Origin: Planctomycetota bacterium
GTDB lineage: Bacteria; Planctomycetota; Phycisphaerae; UBA1845; UTPLA1
DNA: 64,000 bases
NCBI GenBank assembly: GCA_015654675.1
Contig: JAATGM010000010.1
Span: 62,001-126,000, forward strand
Direction: 5' to 3'
In this document: positions 7,988 to 16,471 of the stretch, piece by piece
Layout of the letters: the number at the start of each line of letters is the position of its first letter
How positions within the stretch are numbered: position 1 is the stretch's first letter
Program-made: the position numbers and the translations under genes
Notes under the pieces: generated by a model
What the model saw: the letters and a program-made list of their open reading frames with translations, nothing else
Database searches by the model: none
What the model was told of the DNA's origin: nothing

Positions 7988-9103
7988 TCACGCTCGCTTC
8001 ACTGCCATCGCATCGTCCAACGCGCGACCCAGCACGTCCGCGTCGCTCGCGTCGAACTCGATCGCCAACTGTGCCGTCAGCAGGGGCACCGGTCCTTCCG
8101 GCCAGCGTCCCACGAGCTTCACCGCGTCCTTCTCCGTCGTGATCAATGCGTTTGCGTCCAATTGCGCGCACACGTCGGTCAACTGCGAAATCTCTTCATC
8201 GCTGTAGTCATGGTGGTCAGGATACTGATACGCCGCCACCACCGTCGCGCCGAGCCGCTCAATCGATTCCCGAAACGGTTCGAAGTGGCCCAGGCCGGCG
8301 AATAGTACGGCTTGCATCGCCCGCGCGTCGACCTCGCCCACCGGACGACCCTTCACATCCGCGAACCCCGGAATCCGGTGCCGAGCCGCGATCACCGGTC
8401 GACCGCCCGACATCCTCTGAATCGCCTCGACCAGCCGCCGTCGTTTCTCGTCCGAAACCAGGTCGCTTCGCGTCAGGATAATTAGTCCAGCTCGACGCAA
8501 GCTCCGCAGCGGCTCGCGCAACAATCCGCGCGGTAGCGCGTAGCCGAATCCAAACGCCGCCGTCGCATCTATCAACACAAGGTCCAGGTCGCGCGCCAGC
8601 CGCCGATGCTGAAATCCGTCATCCAGTACCAGCACATCCGCCCCGCGCGACGCCGCCCGCTCGGCGCCCGCCACGCGATCCGGTTCGATGATCACGATCG
8701 CTTTCGGACACAGACGCGTGAGCAGCGCCGCCTCGTCGCTCTCGATCCGCCACTGGCTGGCCGCATCTTCGCGCGATTCATCCGAGAACCGCACCGGCCG
8801 CCCCCGATACCCCCGCGTCAGAATTCCCACGACGCGATCGCTGGCTGCCAGCCGCTGCGCGATCCACGCCGTCATCGGCGTCTTCCCCGTGCCCCCGGTC
8901 GTGATATTCCCGACCGAGATCACCGGGCGGCTCGCCCGCCGCGCCGCGCCGCGAAACAACCGAAATCGCGCGTTTCTGATTGCAATGCACGCCAGATACC
9001 CCAGCGACAACACCCACAACACCGCGCGTAGGACATCCGCAAAGACGCCCCGCGCCTTCCCGGAAATCAAATCAAAATAGTACGACCGGCCTCCGGATGT
9101 CAT
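7988..9103 (-). CDS. lpxK: tetraacyldisaccharide 4'-kinase LpxK
   Basis: Membrane-associated kinase that phosphorylates the 4' position of the lipid A disaccharide using ATP, the sixth step of the Raetz pathway. A hydrophobic N-terminal segment (VLRAVLWVLSLGYLACIAI) anchors it to the inner membrane. The P-loop reads VGNITTGGTGKTP, followed by the family motif LVLDDGFQHRRLARDLDLVLID, then LPRGLLREPLRSL and a C-terminal LITTEKDAVKL. The length (371 residues) is normal. It is the first gene of a compact three-gene leftward operon with the deoxyhypusine-synthase-like gene and the gmhB fusion. Its presence shows that the organism makes lipid A. Confidence 0.95.
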   Translation of the reverse strand: MTSGGRSYYFDLISGKARGVFADVLRAVLWVLSLGYLACIAIRNARFRLFRGAARRASRPVISVGNITTGGTGKTPMTAWIAQRLAASDRVVGILTRGYRGRPVRFSDESREDAASQWRIESDEAALLTRLCPKAIVIIEPDRVAGAERAASRGADVLVLDDGFQHRRLARDLDLVLIDATAAFGFGYALPRGLLREPLRSLRRAGLIILTRSDLVSDEKRRRLVEAIQRMSGGRPVIAARHRIPGFADVKGRPVGEVDARAMQAVLFAGLGHFEPFRESIERLGATVVAAYQYPDHHDYSDEEISQLTDVCAQLDANALITTEKDAVKLVGRWPEGPVPLLTAQLAIEFDASDADVLGRALDDAMAVKRA

Positions 9104-9149
9104 GGCGGTGAATTCGAAGTGCGATTAGGGCCTATCGATCGATCGCGAA

Positions 9150-9932
9150 TCACTTCTTGACCGGCGCCTTCGGCTCTGCGGGCCGTGCCCCATCCGGCCG
9201 CGCGGGACTCCCGCCGGTCAGATCAACCACCTCCACCCCGGGCGGCGGATGAAACTCAAATCGCGACGCGGGTATCTCGACGTTGAGCTTGATATCCGCA
9301 ACCGCCGTCTGCGAAATGACCTTTCCCTCGCGGTTTCGACCGATGGCCTTCACCCACAAACCGCTGTCCTTGTGGAAATAGTGATTCATCCGGCCGATCG
9401 GGCTGTTCGCGGCGTCCTTCGGCGTCGCCTCGATCACCCACGCCGGCGTTCCATCCACGTAGTCGTCCGCCAGCAGCTTCAAGTTGTAGTCTCGCTGCAG
9501 GTTTTCGAGGAACGCCTTGTCCCCGAACATCGCCCGTGCGGGGTCCACGCGACCCTTCGACGCCGAACGACGTCCCATGCCCTCTTGCAGCGTATAGACA
9601 AACTCCCCGTCGCAGATCGACAGCGTCGTGAACTCCGCCTTTTTCGATCCGCCCCCGGACTCCTTGAGGGTCTGCGTCACCTTCATGTCCGAACGAAACG
9701 GCGACCGCGCGCCCTTGTTCTGAATCTCGTACAAACCCTCCGTCCGCGCCTGGTACACCGACCCGCGCGAGTCGACGTCCTGCACGATCGTCAGCCGCGC
9801 CTGTACCGACCGCAGCCGGTCCAGCCGATCTGATATCTTCTGCTTCACTTCTTCCAGGGTCTCGGCCCGAACCGCGCTCGCGGCGCACGAAACCAGTGTC
9901 ACGACGATGGCCAACAAACGCTGCAGCTTCAA
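9150..9932 (-). CDS. exported LolA-like outer-membrane lipoprotein-sorting protein
   Basis: The start is taken as TTG at 9932 because AGGAG lies eight bases upstream and it opens a good signal peptide (KLQRLLAIVVTLVSCAASAVRA). The ATG at 10016 would put about 28 unlikely residues before it. The mature protein has a helical start (LEEVKQKISDRLDRLRSVQARLTI) and then beta strands typical of the LolA/LolB half-barrel: GLYEIQNKG, FVYTLQEGMGR, PAWVIEATPKD, and LWVKAIGRNREGKVIS with paired Asn/Glu strands. The C-terminus is Pro/Lys-rich. LolA-like proteins carry lipids or lipoproteins across the periplasm, but planctomycete relatives are diverse, so the cargo is unknown. It lies just upstream of lpxK, separated by 46 bases. 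Confidence 0.7.
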   Translation of the reverse strand: MKLQRLLAIVVTLVSCAASAVRAETLEEVKQKISDRLDRLRSVQARLTIVQDVDSRGSVYQARTEGLYEIQNKGARSPFRSDMKVTQTLKESGGGSKKAEFTTLSICDGEFVYTLQEGMGRRSASKGRVDPARAMFGDKAFLENLQRDYNLKLLADDYVDGTPAWVIEATPKDAANSPIGRMNHYFHKDSGLWVKAIGRNREGKVISQTAVADIKLNVEIPASRFEFHPPPGVEVVDLTGGSPARPDGARPAEPKAPVKK

Positions 9933-10072
9933 CGGATACTCTCCTGGCGCGCGCGGGGCTGCGTACGCCGGGGCGTATTCTAGCGAACCCCGAAAAAAAG
10001 GCGCGAACCCGCGCATTCCGATTGACGCCCATTCGCACCGCGCGTAGATTCGCCCGCGTTCGGAGACTCATC

Positions 10073-10666
10073 GTGCGCGTGACAGTGTCCCTCGCCTTCT
10101 CTCTGCTACTCGTCTCACTAGCCGGCTGCGACGACGCTGACCCACGCCTCACGGATATCCCACGCCAAAACTGGGCCCGTGAACGCTGCCCCGACGCGTC
10201 AAAGGCGCAGGTCTTCGCCGCCTCCGAATACGCCGTCCGCCAGTGGTTCGGAATCAAGAATGCCGACATCGAGGCCGGCATCATCACCAGCACCCCGCTC
10301 GAGGAGCAGGAACGCGGCGGAACGGGCCGCATCCGCGACACCGCCATTCATTATCCGAATCGCATTCGCCGCCGCGCCACCGTGCGCCTGCTCCCCGAAG
10401 GCAACACCGTCTCCGTCGAGTGTGTCGTCATCAAAGACCGGCTCGATACCGCCGACATGCGCGTCTTCGAGAAGAATCGCCAGTTTGACGACGTGAACAA
10501 TCAAACCCCCATTCAAACCGAAGCCGCCACCTCCGCCCGCCAGAATGAATTTTGGACCGAAGTCGGCCGCGACCGCGGCATGGAACAGCGCATTCTCGGC
10601 GTCATTCGTGAGCGCCTCGGTTCGCCCTCCCATCCCGCCGCCGCTTCGAGTCCCGCGACCGAGTAA
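10073..10666 (+). CDS. lipoprotein, unknown function, 197 aa
   Basis: GTG at 10073 is chosen because GGAG precedes it by seven bases and the protein then begins with a typical lipoprotein signal, RVTVSLAFSLLLVS, ending in LAGC. The longer frame to the left overlaps the divergent LolA-like gene and has no ribosome-binding site. The mature protein is alpha/beta with no cysteines other than the lipidated one and a late VECVV. It contains a strand-rich stretch (RATVRLLPEGNTVSVECVVI) and helical C-terminal sections (FWTEVGRDRGMEQRILGVIRERL). I do not recognise a family. It is divergent from the LolA-like gene (140-bp gap) and convergent with the thioesterase, whose stop is three bases away. Confidence 0.7.
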   Translation: MRVTVSLAFSLLLVSLAGCDDADPRLTDIPRQNWARERCPDASKAQVFAASEYAVRQWFGIKNADIEAGIITSTPLEEQERGGTGRIRDTAIHYPNRIRRRATVRLLPEGNTVSVECVVIKDRLDTADMRVFEKNRQFDDVNNQTPIQTEAATSARQNEFWTEVGRDRGMEQRILGVIRERLGSPSHPAAASSPATE

Positions 10667-10669
10667 CCC

Positions 10670-11065
10670 CTACTTCAATTCCGCGATCACTGCCGGTCGC
10701 CGATTTTCATCCACCGACACGTACACCACTTCGGCCTGCGTCACCCGCACCAGTTTCTGCGCCGGAGCCCACCGGTCCGCCCACACCGTCACGCGTGTCC
10801 GCACCGATGTCCGTCCAACCGACAGCGTCTCCGTGCAGAAGCTCAACACGTCGCCGATGTACACCGGCTCACGAAACTCAACCCGGTCCATCGCGACGGT
10901 GACATACAGCCGGCCGCCGTTCTTCCGCGCCTCGATCGCCCCCGCCTGGTCGATGAAACTGAGAATCACTCCGCCGAAAATCGTCCCATGCGCGTTCACA
11001 TCCCGCGGCATCATCATCACCCGAATGGCCGGGTCTGTGCAGCCGTCGCAGTCGCTATTCGCCAT
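10670..11065 (-). CDS. YciA-like acyl-CoA thioesterase (hotdog fold)
   Basis: Single hotdog-fold domain of 131 residues that hydrolyses acyl-CoA thioesters. The family pattern is RVMMMPRDVNAHGTIFGGVILSFIDQAGAI, in which the Asn-x-x-Gly-x-x-Phe-Gly-Gly loop and the following Asp are the catalytic region. Later comes VEFREPVYIGDVL, then TETLSVGRTSVRTRVTV. The start at 11065 is preferred over the ATG at 11095 because GGGAG lies six bases upstream of it. An unusual CDGC near the N-terminus (residues 6-9) could be a metal or disulfide pair. The gene stands alone, convergent with the lipoprotein to its left. Confidence 0.85.
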   Translation of the reverse strand: MANSDCDGCTDPAIRVMMMPRDVNAHGTIFGGVILSFIDQAGAIEARKNGGRLYVTVAMDRVEFREPVYIGDVLSFCTETLSVGRTSVRTRVTVWADRWAPAQKLVRVTQAEVVYVSVDENRRPAVIAELK

Positions 11066-11150
11066 CGCAGTCTCCCTCTCGGTCGCCCCGATCATAAGGC
11101 CGCTGGCGGAAACCCGCCTCAGCCCGCAGGTTATGGGATGTTCATTCGGG

Positions 11151-11179
11151 TTGCCCGCGCCCCGTGGCGCGGGTATTCT
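11151..11179 (+). promoter_or_regulatory. candidate promoter with palindrome in the spacer
   Basis: TTGCCC (11151-11156), a 17-bp spacer, and TATTCT (11174-11179) form a plausible sigma-70-type promoter for the membrane protein gene at 11240. An 8-bp perfect inverted repeat (CCCGCGCC / GGCGCGGG, 11154-11161 and 11166-11173) fills the spacer. This could be an operator or simply G+C-rich chance; there is no T-run to make it a terminator. Confidence 0.4.
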
Positions 11180-11239
11180 AAATTCTCAGAGCAGGTGCGA
11201 TCTCGCGCCGCTCGTCGGGCCTAATCAGGGACTGCAATC

Positions 11240-11605
11240 ATGAAGTTGCCGAATTTCCGACTCTATGACACGCAGGCATTGTTCAGCGCCATTCTCGGCG
11301 TCATTGCCTTGCTCTTCGTCATCGCGCTGGCCATCGTCGTCACCCGCAATTTTGACGCCCACCAGAAAGTCATCTGGTTCAATCCCAAGTCGCGCTTCCG
11401 CGAGCCCATCATCTTCGCCGCAACGGCTGGCGCCATCCTCAGCGGCATCATCGGCGGCTCGATGGGCTTCAACAGTCTCGGCCAGAAACGCAACAATCGT
11501 CAGGGCATGTCGTGGCTCGGAATGGCCCTCGGTGCCCTGAGCATGGTGCTCGCCTTCATCGGCCTGGTCGCCTGGCATAAGCTCAAACTCTCTGCCGTCG
11601 GATGA
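11240..11605 (+). CDS. small inner-membrane protein, three predicted helices
   Basis: A 121-residue hydrophobic protein with three membrane segments: residues about 12-36 (ALFSAILGVIALLFVIALAI), about 56-76 (PIIFAATAGAILSGIIGGSM) and about 93-114 (GMALGALSMVLAFIGLVAW). Short basic loops carry NFDAHQK and GQKRNNRQG. I recognise no catalytic motif. The family looks like a planctomycete small membrane protein of unknown role. It is followed after 19 bases by another small membrane protein gene, so they probably share a transcript. The promoter candidate is at 11151-11179. Confidence 0.7.
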   Translation: MKLPNFRLYDTQALFSAILGVIALLFVIALAIVVTRNFDAHQKVIWFNPKSRFREPIIFAATAGAILSGIIGGSMGFNSLGQKRNNRQGMSWLGMALGALSMVLAFIGLVAWHKLKLSAVG

Positions 11606-11624
11606 TCGCGCGGCGAATAAGGTC

Positions 11625-12155
11625 GTGACAACCTACTCCGGCCGGCGCTCCGTATTCGCTCGACTGGCCAATCTCTTGATCCCCGGTTCAGGTCTCATTC
11701 TCGCCCGCCGCGAATGGTCGGGCCTGCTTCTCGCGCTGCTCTACGGCCTGTTTGCGCAAGCCGCCCTCGCCGGACACTTTCTGGCCCCGGCCGGTATTCC
11801 GCGCTGGCTCACCATTGCGGCGACCATCGCAGCCGCCCTGGTTTGGATCGCCGCCCAAATCGTCCTGGCTCGCCGCATTCGCTGGCTGAAATCCCCCGAA
11901 GCACGCTCGCAATTCGACGCACTGGTCAATGAATCGCGCGAGGCCGCCGCGAGAAACGACCTCGAAACCGCCCGTGCATCCCTCGCCGGCGCCCTCGACA
12001 TCGACGACGAGCATCTCGACGCAAACGCCGAGTTTGCCCGCCTGCTGATGCGCATGAATCCACGCGCCGCACGCAAGATTTGGCGCCGCGTCGCCGCCCT
12101 CGACCGAAATCACCGCTTCGCCGACGAACTAAAGGCGTTCCAGCCCCACCGTTGA
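11625..12155 (+). CDS. membrane protein with C-terminal TPR-like helices
   Basis: Starts with GTG at 11625. The N-terminal half has an IPGSGLILARREWSGLLLALLYGL pattern, the Pro-Gly-x-Gly turn and hydrophobic helices often seen in small membrane proteins of this phylum, with further helices up to about residue 88. The C-terminal half (residues about 95-176) is cytoplasmic and helical: DALVNESREAAARNDLETARASLAGALDIDDEHLDANAEFARLLM. This resembles one to two tetratricopeptide repeats. A scaffold or assembly role is possible but not shown. It follows the 121-residue membrane protein and precedes the LptF-like gene by 78 bases. Confidence 0.65.
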   Translation: MTTYSGRRSVFARLANLLIPGSGLILARREWSGLLLALLYGLFAQAALAGHFLAPAGIPRWLTIAATIAAALVWIAAQIVLARRIRWLKSPEARSQFDALVNESREAAARNDLETARASLAGALDIDDEHLDANAEFARLLMRMNPRAARKIWRRVAALDRNHRFADELKAFQPHR

Positions 12156-12233
12156 CCCCCGGCCCAAAGGCCCTAGACTCTCCGGAATGGCCTCGGGAGG
12201 CCGCCGGTTCGGCCCCCCAACGCCGTCGCAAAG

Positions 12234-13925
12234 ATGAAAACCCTTCACCTCTACCTCGGCCGCGAGCTTCTCAAGGCCTTCGCTCTCACCACCATCGCCC
12301 TGACGCTTCTCGTCACCATGGGCGGCGGAGTCGCCAACCTCTTTCGCAGCCAGGGCATCGACGCCCTTCGCGTCGTCAAAATCTTCATTCTGCTCGTCCC
12401 GGTCGCGGTCTCGCTCGTGCTCCCCATCGCTGCCCTTTTCAGCGCCACCATCACCTTCGGCCGTGCCGCCGCCGACAATGAAATTAACGCCTGCCGCGCC
12501 GCCGGCATTAACGTCCACCGGCTGCTGCTCACCCCCCTCCTGCTCAGCATCGCCGTCGCTGGGCTCATGTACTACTCCTGGAACTACGTCATCCCGCGCA
12601 TGAGCGGCAAGATCTACGACTACAGCCGCGACGACATCGCTACGCTCCTTCTTGGCCAGCTCCGTCGGAACCGCGGCGTCGAATTCGGCAATCGAGTCCT
12701 CTACGCCGACGCTGCCCGCGAGCTGCTTCCCAGCGAACTGCCGCCCGATGCCCCGCCCGACCTGAAGTACATCCAGTTGCACGGCGCCGCATTCCTAGAA
12801 ACCGAATCCGGCCGCCCGCTCCGGCTCGGCACCACCGAGGCCGCCCAAATCGAATTCGACCTGGCCACCGAGCGCGTCGGCCCCGACGGAACCGTCCACG
12901 CCGGCCTGGCTCCCCGCGTCACCGTGCGACTCATGAATGTCCGCACCTTCGACGTCACGCGCAGCCAGCTCTTCGAGGAAGCCCGCCAGGACCTCGGCCC
13001 CTATGAAATCCCGCTCCCGCTCTCTAAGAAAACCCAATTCGAAAACCTCCCCCGCCTCCGCCGCTACGCCAACGCCCCCGAGACCTCGCCAGAAATGCGC
13101 GACAAGGTCGCCGGTTTCCGCAAAAAACTACTGCGAACCTACGCCTATCAGTCAATGCTCGAATCACTCGACCCCGGCCAGGGCGGCTCCGGAAAGCTGA
13201 ACTTCAATGGTCCCGGCCTCAAGCTCCAGATCCAGCCCGAGCAGTTCGCCGTCGGCGACGACGAAGGCCAGCCGCTCCTGAAAAATGTCGTTGCGATTGA
13301 AGAGACGCTCGACGGCAATGGACATCCCGTCCGACGCCGCCTGACCGCGCCCTCCGGCGTCATCCGCGTCCGCGAAGTCCTCGACCGGACCGAACCCGCC
13401 GTCCAGGTCGAGCTGACCGGCAACGTCGAAATCCGCGGCGACCCGCCCGGACCCGTCGATAGCGCCATCAAGAAAGCCCAGGAACGCCTGCCTGCGGCCC
13501 CCTGCCCGCCGGACGCCGTCACCAGGTTGAAGCACCTCACCGATCTAGACATCCTCGATCCGCGACGCGATCTCCATCTCAATTCCAAACTCTCGAACGC
13601 CCGCGAAGAGCTCATCCGCATGCGCGACGAAACCCAGGCCAAGGTCTCCAGTAATATCGAATTCCGCGCCTCCTACGCCGCCGGAACTATCGCCGTCGTG
13701 ATGCTCGGCGCGATACTCGGCGCGGTCCTCCGTGGCGGTCAGGTCCTTACCGCCTTCGGAATCAGTTGCGTGCCTTCGCTCTCAGTCGCCGTGGGCACAA
13801 TCGTCGGTCGAAATTTCGGCGATCAGCCCGCCACCCACGAACTCGGCGTCGGAATCATGTGGGGCTCCAACGCCCTGCTGGCGCTCGCCGCTGTCTGGAT
13901 TTGCATGAAGTTCTTTAAGCGATAA
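12234..13925 (+). CDS. lptF: LptF/YjgP-family lipopolysaccharide export permease, enlarged
   Basis: Integral membrane subunit of the Lpt system, which pulls lipopolysaccharide from the inner membrane to the periplasmic bridge using the LptB ATPase. The YjgP/YjgQ family start is clear: LYLGRELLKAFALTTIALTLLV, then LVPVAVSLVLPIAALFSATITFGR with NEINACRAAGINVHRLL. Three N-terminal helices are followed by a very long periplasmic beta-rich part (about residues 115-455) and three C-terminal helices (AAGTIAVVMLGAILGAVLRGG onward). At 563 residues it is about 200 longer than usual LptF, the excess being in the periplasmic jellyroll. Only the family is certain; the LptF versus LptG assignment rests on gene order. 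It begins an operon with the LptG-like gene 24 bases downstream. Confidence 0.85.
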   Translation: MKTLHLYLGRELLKAFALTTIALTLLVTMGGGVANLFRSQGIDALRVVKIFILLVPVAVSLVLPIAALFSATITFGRAAADNEINACRAAGINVHRLLLTPLLLSIAVAGLMYYSWNYVIPRMSGKIYDYSRDDIATLLLGQLRRNRGVEFGNRVLYADAARELLPSELPPDAPPDLKYIQLHGAAFLETESGRPLRLGTTEAAQIEFDLATERVGPDGTVHAGLAPRVTVRLMNVRTFDVTRSQLFEEARQDLGPYEIPLPLSKKTQFENLPRLRRYANAPETSPEMRDKVAGFRKKLLRTYAYQSMLESLDPGQGGSGKLNFNGPGLKLQIQPEQFAVGDDEGQPLLKNVVAIEETLDGNGHPVRRRLTAPSGVIRVREVLDRTEPAVQVELTGNVEIRGDPPGPVDSAIKKAQERLPAAPCPPDAVTRLKHLTDLDILDPRRDLHLNSKLSNAREELIRMRDETQAKVSSNIEFRASYAAGTIAVVMLGAILGAVLRGGQVLTAFGISCVPSLSVAVGTIVGRNFGDQPATHELGVGIMWGSNALLALAAVWICMKFFKR

Positions 13926-13949
13926 TCGTTGGATCGATGAATCTTCGCG

Positions 13950-15020
13950 ATGAAACTGATTGATCGATACATCCTGCGGGCCTTCTTCACCAACTACGTG
14001 ATCGCCCTCGGCGTCATGATGGGAATCTACGTCGTCCTCGATCTCTTCATGAACCTCGACGAATTCACCGAAAGCAGCACCTCACTCGCCCTCACCATCC
14101 GCCACATCGTCAGCTTTTACGGCTGGAACCTCTTCCTCTACTTCTCCCAGCTCTCCGGCGTCATCGTGCTCGTCGCCGCCTGCTTCACCCTCGGCCGCTT
14201 CCTCCGCACCAACGAACTCACCGCCATCCTCGCCAGCGGCGCGTCGCTCTTTCGCGTCGCCGCCCCGCTCGTCGTCGCCGGAGTCTTCCTGAATGGCGTC
14301 TGGTTTGTGAATCAGGAGATGATCGTCCCGCGCATCGCCGACAAACTCGCCCGTCGTCACGACGACGTCGAAGGCCGCAAGACCTACGCCGTCTGGTGCC
14401 TCCGTGACCGAAACGACGCCCTCCTTTCCGCCTCGCGCTTCGATCCACACACCTCCTTGCTCGAAGGCGTAATCATCATGAAGCGCGACCCGCAGGGCCG
14501 CCTCACCCAGCTCCTCCGCGCCGATAGCGCCCGCTGGGACGTCGAACGTAACCTCTGGCACCTCTCGCTCCCCAAGCTCTCCGATGCCGGCGGCGACGAG
14601 TCCATCGCCCCGATCGAGCCCACCGAATACGCGTCCGAGCTGACCCCCTACGAACTCAAGCTCCGCCAGGCCTCGCAGTGGACCAACTTCCTCGGCACCG
14701 CCGACCTCACCCGCCTCGCCCAGCGCTACACCAACACCGACGAATTCGTGAAGGTCAAACACGCCCGCCTTACCACGCCCTTTATCAATCTCGTCTTGCT
14801 CCTCATGGGCATCTCTTTCTTCCTCAACCGCGAACGCCCCACCGTCATCGCCGCCGGCGGAAAGGCCCTGCTCGTCTGCAGTGCCTGCTTCATGTTCACG
14901 TTCTTCTGCCAGCACCTCGACGTGACGCAGCTTTCAGGCCACCCCGCCCTGCCCGCCTGGCTGCCGCTCCTCATCTTCGCCCCGTTCGCTGTGGTCTTGA
15001 TTGACGGCATCAAAACCTGA
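13950..15020 (+). CDS. lptG: LptG/YjgQ-family lipopolysaccharide export permease
   Basis: Second membrane subunit of the Lpt exporter, 356 residues and normal for the family. It opens with MKLIDRYILRAFFTNYVIALGVMMG, the Asp-Arg-Tyr-hydrophobic start typical of YjgP/YjgQ. It continues with LRTNELTAILASGASLFRVAAP, the cytoplasmic coupling-helix region that contacts LptB. A periplasmic domain (residues about 125-260) precedes three C-terminal helices, the last containing HLDVTQLSGHPALPAWLPLLIF. It is 24 bases after the LptF-like gene and 20 bases before a membrane-bound phosphatase, so the three are probably one transcript. Confidence 0.85.
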   Translation: MKLIDRYILRAFFTNYVIALGVMMGIYVVLDLFMNLDEFTESSTSLALTIRHIVSFYGWNLFLYFSQLSGVIVLVAACFTLGRFLRTNELTAILASGASLFRVAAPLVVAGVFLNGVWFVNQEMIVPRIADKLARRHDDVEGRKTYAVWCLRDRNDALLSASRFDPHTSLLEGVIIMKRDPQGRLTQLLRADSARWDVERNLWHLSLPKLSDAGGDESIAPIEPTEYASELTPYELKLRQASQWTNFLGTADLTRLAQRYTNTDEFVKVKHARLTTPFINLVLLLMGISFFLNRERPTVIAAGGKALLVCSACFMFTFFCQHLDVTQLSGHPALPAWLPLLIFAPFAVVLIDGIKT

Positions 15021-15040
15021 CGTCCGCCGGAGCCGGTGAC

Positions 15041-16180
15041 ATGCCCACCACCGACGCATCCGCACCATCAACTCAGCGCGACGAACGCGATCCACCCATC
15101 ATCCTGCAATACCTCGGCGGCTTCCTCACCTTCGCCACCCTCGGCATCTTCCTCGACATCTGCATGGTCGCGCCCCGCCCGTGGTACGGCGTGGCCATCA
15201 TGGCCGCCCTCACCGGCCTCATCTCCGTCGGCTGGATGTACGCCTACCGCGGCACGCGCAAAGTGCTCTTCTTCGTCATCCCCGCCAGCTTCATTGTCCC
15301 AATTTTCATCGACATTCTCTTCCCGAGTCAGGCCCTCGCCCGCTACCTCCGCGCCGGCCTCAACAACCGCCTGCTCGTCGAAGTCGTTATCTGCGCCGCG
15401 ATGTTTTCCGCCGGTTACGCCTGCTATGTCCATTACATCCGCCGCCAGTACGCCCGCCACCACCGCCTGCGAACCGAAATCGCCCTCGCCAAGCGCATCC
15501 ACGACATGCTCGTCCCACCCATCACGCGCCGCACCCCCACACTCGAAATCTACGGCCGCTCCGCCGCCAGCAGCGAAATGGGCGGCGACCTGCTCGACAT
15601 CGACGATCAGACCGCCGCTCTCACGCTCTTCATCGCCGACGTCTCCGGCCACGGCGTCGCCGCCGGCGTCCTCATGGGAATGGTCAAAAGCGCCATCCAC
15701 ATGCGCCTCCGCGCCGGTGCCGGCCTCGCCGATCTCACCACCGATCTCAATCGCGTCGTCGCTAAGCTCGTCCGACCCGGCGTCTTCGTCACCTTCTCAT
15801 GCATTCGCTTCGAACAGCCCGGCCGCGCCGCCTACACCCTCGCCGGCCACCTCCCAATTCTTCACTTTCGCGCGGCAACGAACGACGTAGCCGAACTCGG
15901 AAACGAAAGTTTGCCCCTCGGCGTCTCTGAAGATGAGTCGTTCGAGGTGCGTACAGCCGAAGCCCACCCCGGCGATCTCTTCGTCCTCCTCACCGACGGC
16001 CTGATGGAAACAATGGATGCCAAAGACCGCCTCTTCGGCGAAGAACGAATCCGACAGATCATCTCTGAGCAGGCCCGCCAACCACTCGCGGCAATTTACG
16101 AATCGCTCATGTCCGCCGTCCGCGCTCACGGCCCACAGATTGACGACCAGACGGTTCTCCTCGCTCGAGTCCTCGCCTGA
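15041..16180 (+). CDS. membrane-bound SpoIIE/RsbU-type serine phosphatase
   Basis: Residues about 25-135 contain four hydrophobic helices with short loops and no recognisable sensor domain. After a short coiled linker (RRQYARHHRLRTEIALAKRIHDML), a PP2C-like SpoIIE domain fills residues about 160-379. Metal-binding and core motifs are present: SEMGGDLLDI, FIADVSGHGVAAGVLMGM, VLLTDGLMET and DDQTVLLARVL. Such phosphatases dephosphorylate anti-anti-sigma (STAS) or other seryl-phosphoproteins in response to stress. A CGGAG site precedes the ATG. Its place as third gene after the LptF/LptG pair suggests that envelope state feeds a partner-switching pathway, but no STAS or anti-sigma gene is in this window. 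Confidence 0.85.
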   Translation: MPTTDASAPSTQRDERDPPIILQYLGGFLTFATLGIFLDICMVAPRPWYGVAIMAALTGLISVGWMYAYRGTRKVLFFVIPASFIVPIFIDILFPSQALARYLRAGLNNRLLVEVVICAAMFSAGYACYVHYIRRQYARHHRLRTEIALAKRIHDMLVPPITRRTPTLEIYGRSAASSEMGGDLLDIDDQTAALTLFIADVSGHGVAAGVLMGMVKSAIHMRLRAGAGLADLTTDLNRVVAKLVRPGVFVTFSCIRFEQPGRAAYTLAGHLPILHFRAATNDVAELGNESLPLGVSEDESFEVRTAEAHPGDLFVLLTDGLMETMDAKDRLFGEERIRQIISEQARQPLAAIYESLMSAVRAHGPQIDDQTVLLARVLA

Positions 16181-16183
16181 CAG

Positions 16184-16372
16184 TCAGTCGCAATTTCGAT
16201 AGCCGCGAGACTGCTTCCACGACTGTCCGTACCCGCCCTGATAGCCGCCCGGCGCGCCACAATACGATTCATTCACGCGGCAACACCGGCCATGATGATT
16301 GCAACCGACCGCTCCACCGACGATCACCAATGCGCAGACCCAGAGCAACCCGCGGGCAAAATGCCTTCGCAT
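16184..16372 (-). CDS. small Cys/Gly-rich lipoprotein, 62 aa
   Basis: A short gene with a strong ribosome-binding site (AAGGAG, six bases before the ATG at 16372). The signal peptide is RRHFARGLLWVCALVIVGGAVGC, with the cleavage-site cysteine after AVG. The mature part is only about 38 residues, with HHGRCCRVNESYCG and repeated Gly-Tyr (YQGGYGQ), and ends ...YRNCD. Five cysteines lie after the lipobox region (including Cys-Cys), suggesting disulfides or metal binding in the periplasm. I know of no named family. It is convergent with the SpoIIE-type phosphatase, with three bases between stops. Confidence 0.65.
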   Translation of the reverse strand: MRRHFARGLLWVCALVIVGGAVGCNHHGRCCRVNESYCGAPGGYQGGYGQSWKQSRGYRNCD

Positions 16373-16471
16373 CGCATTCTCCTTTCGACATAGGTTGAGG
16401 TTTCTAACCCTTCAGACACGCGGTAACGTGAGCGGTTAGCACCCGGCGTAACGGAGGTCCGCGCAACCCAA

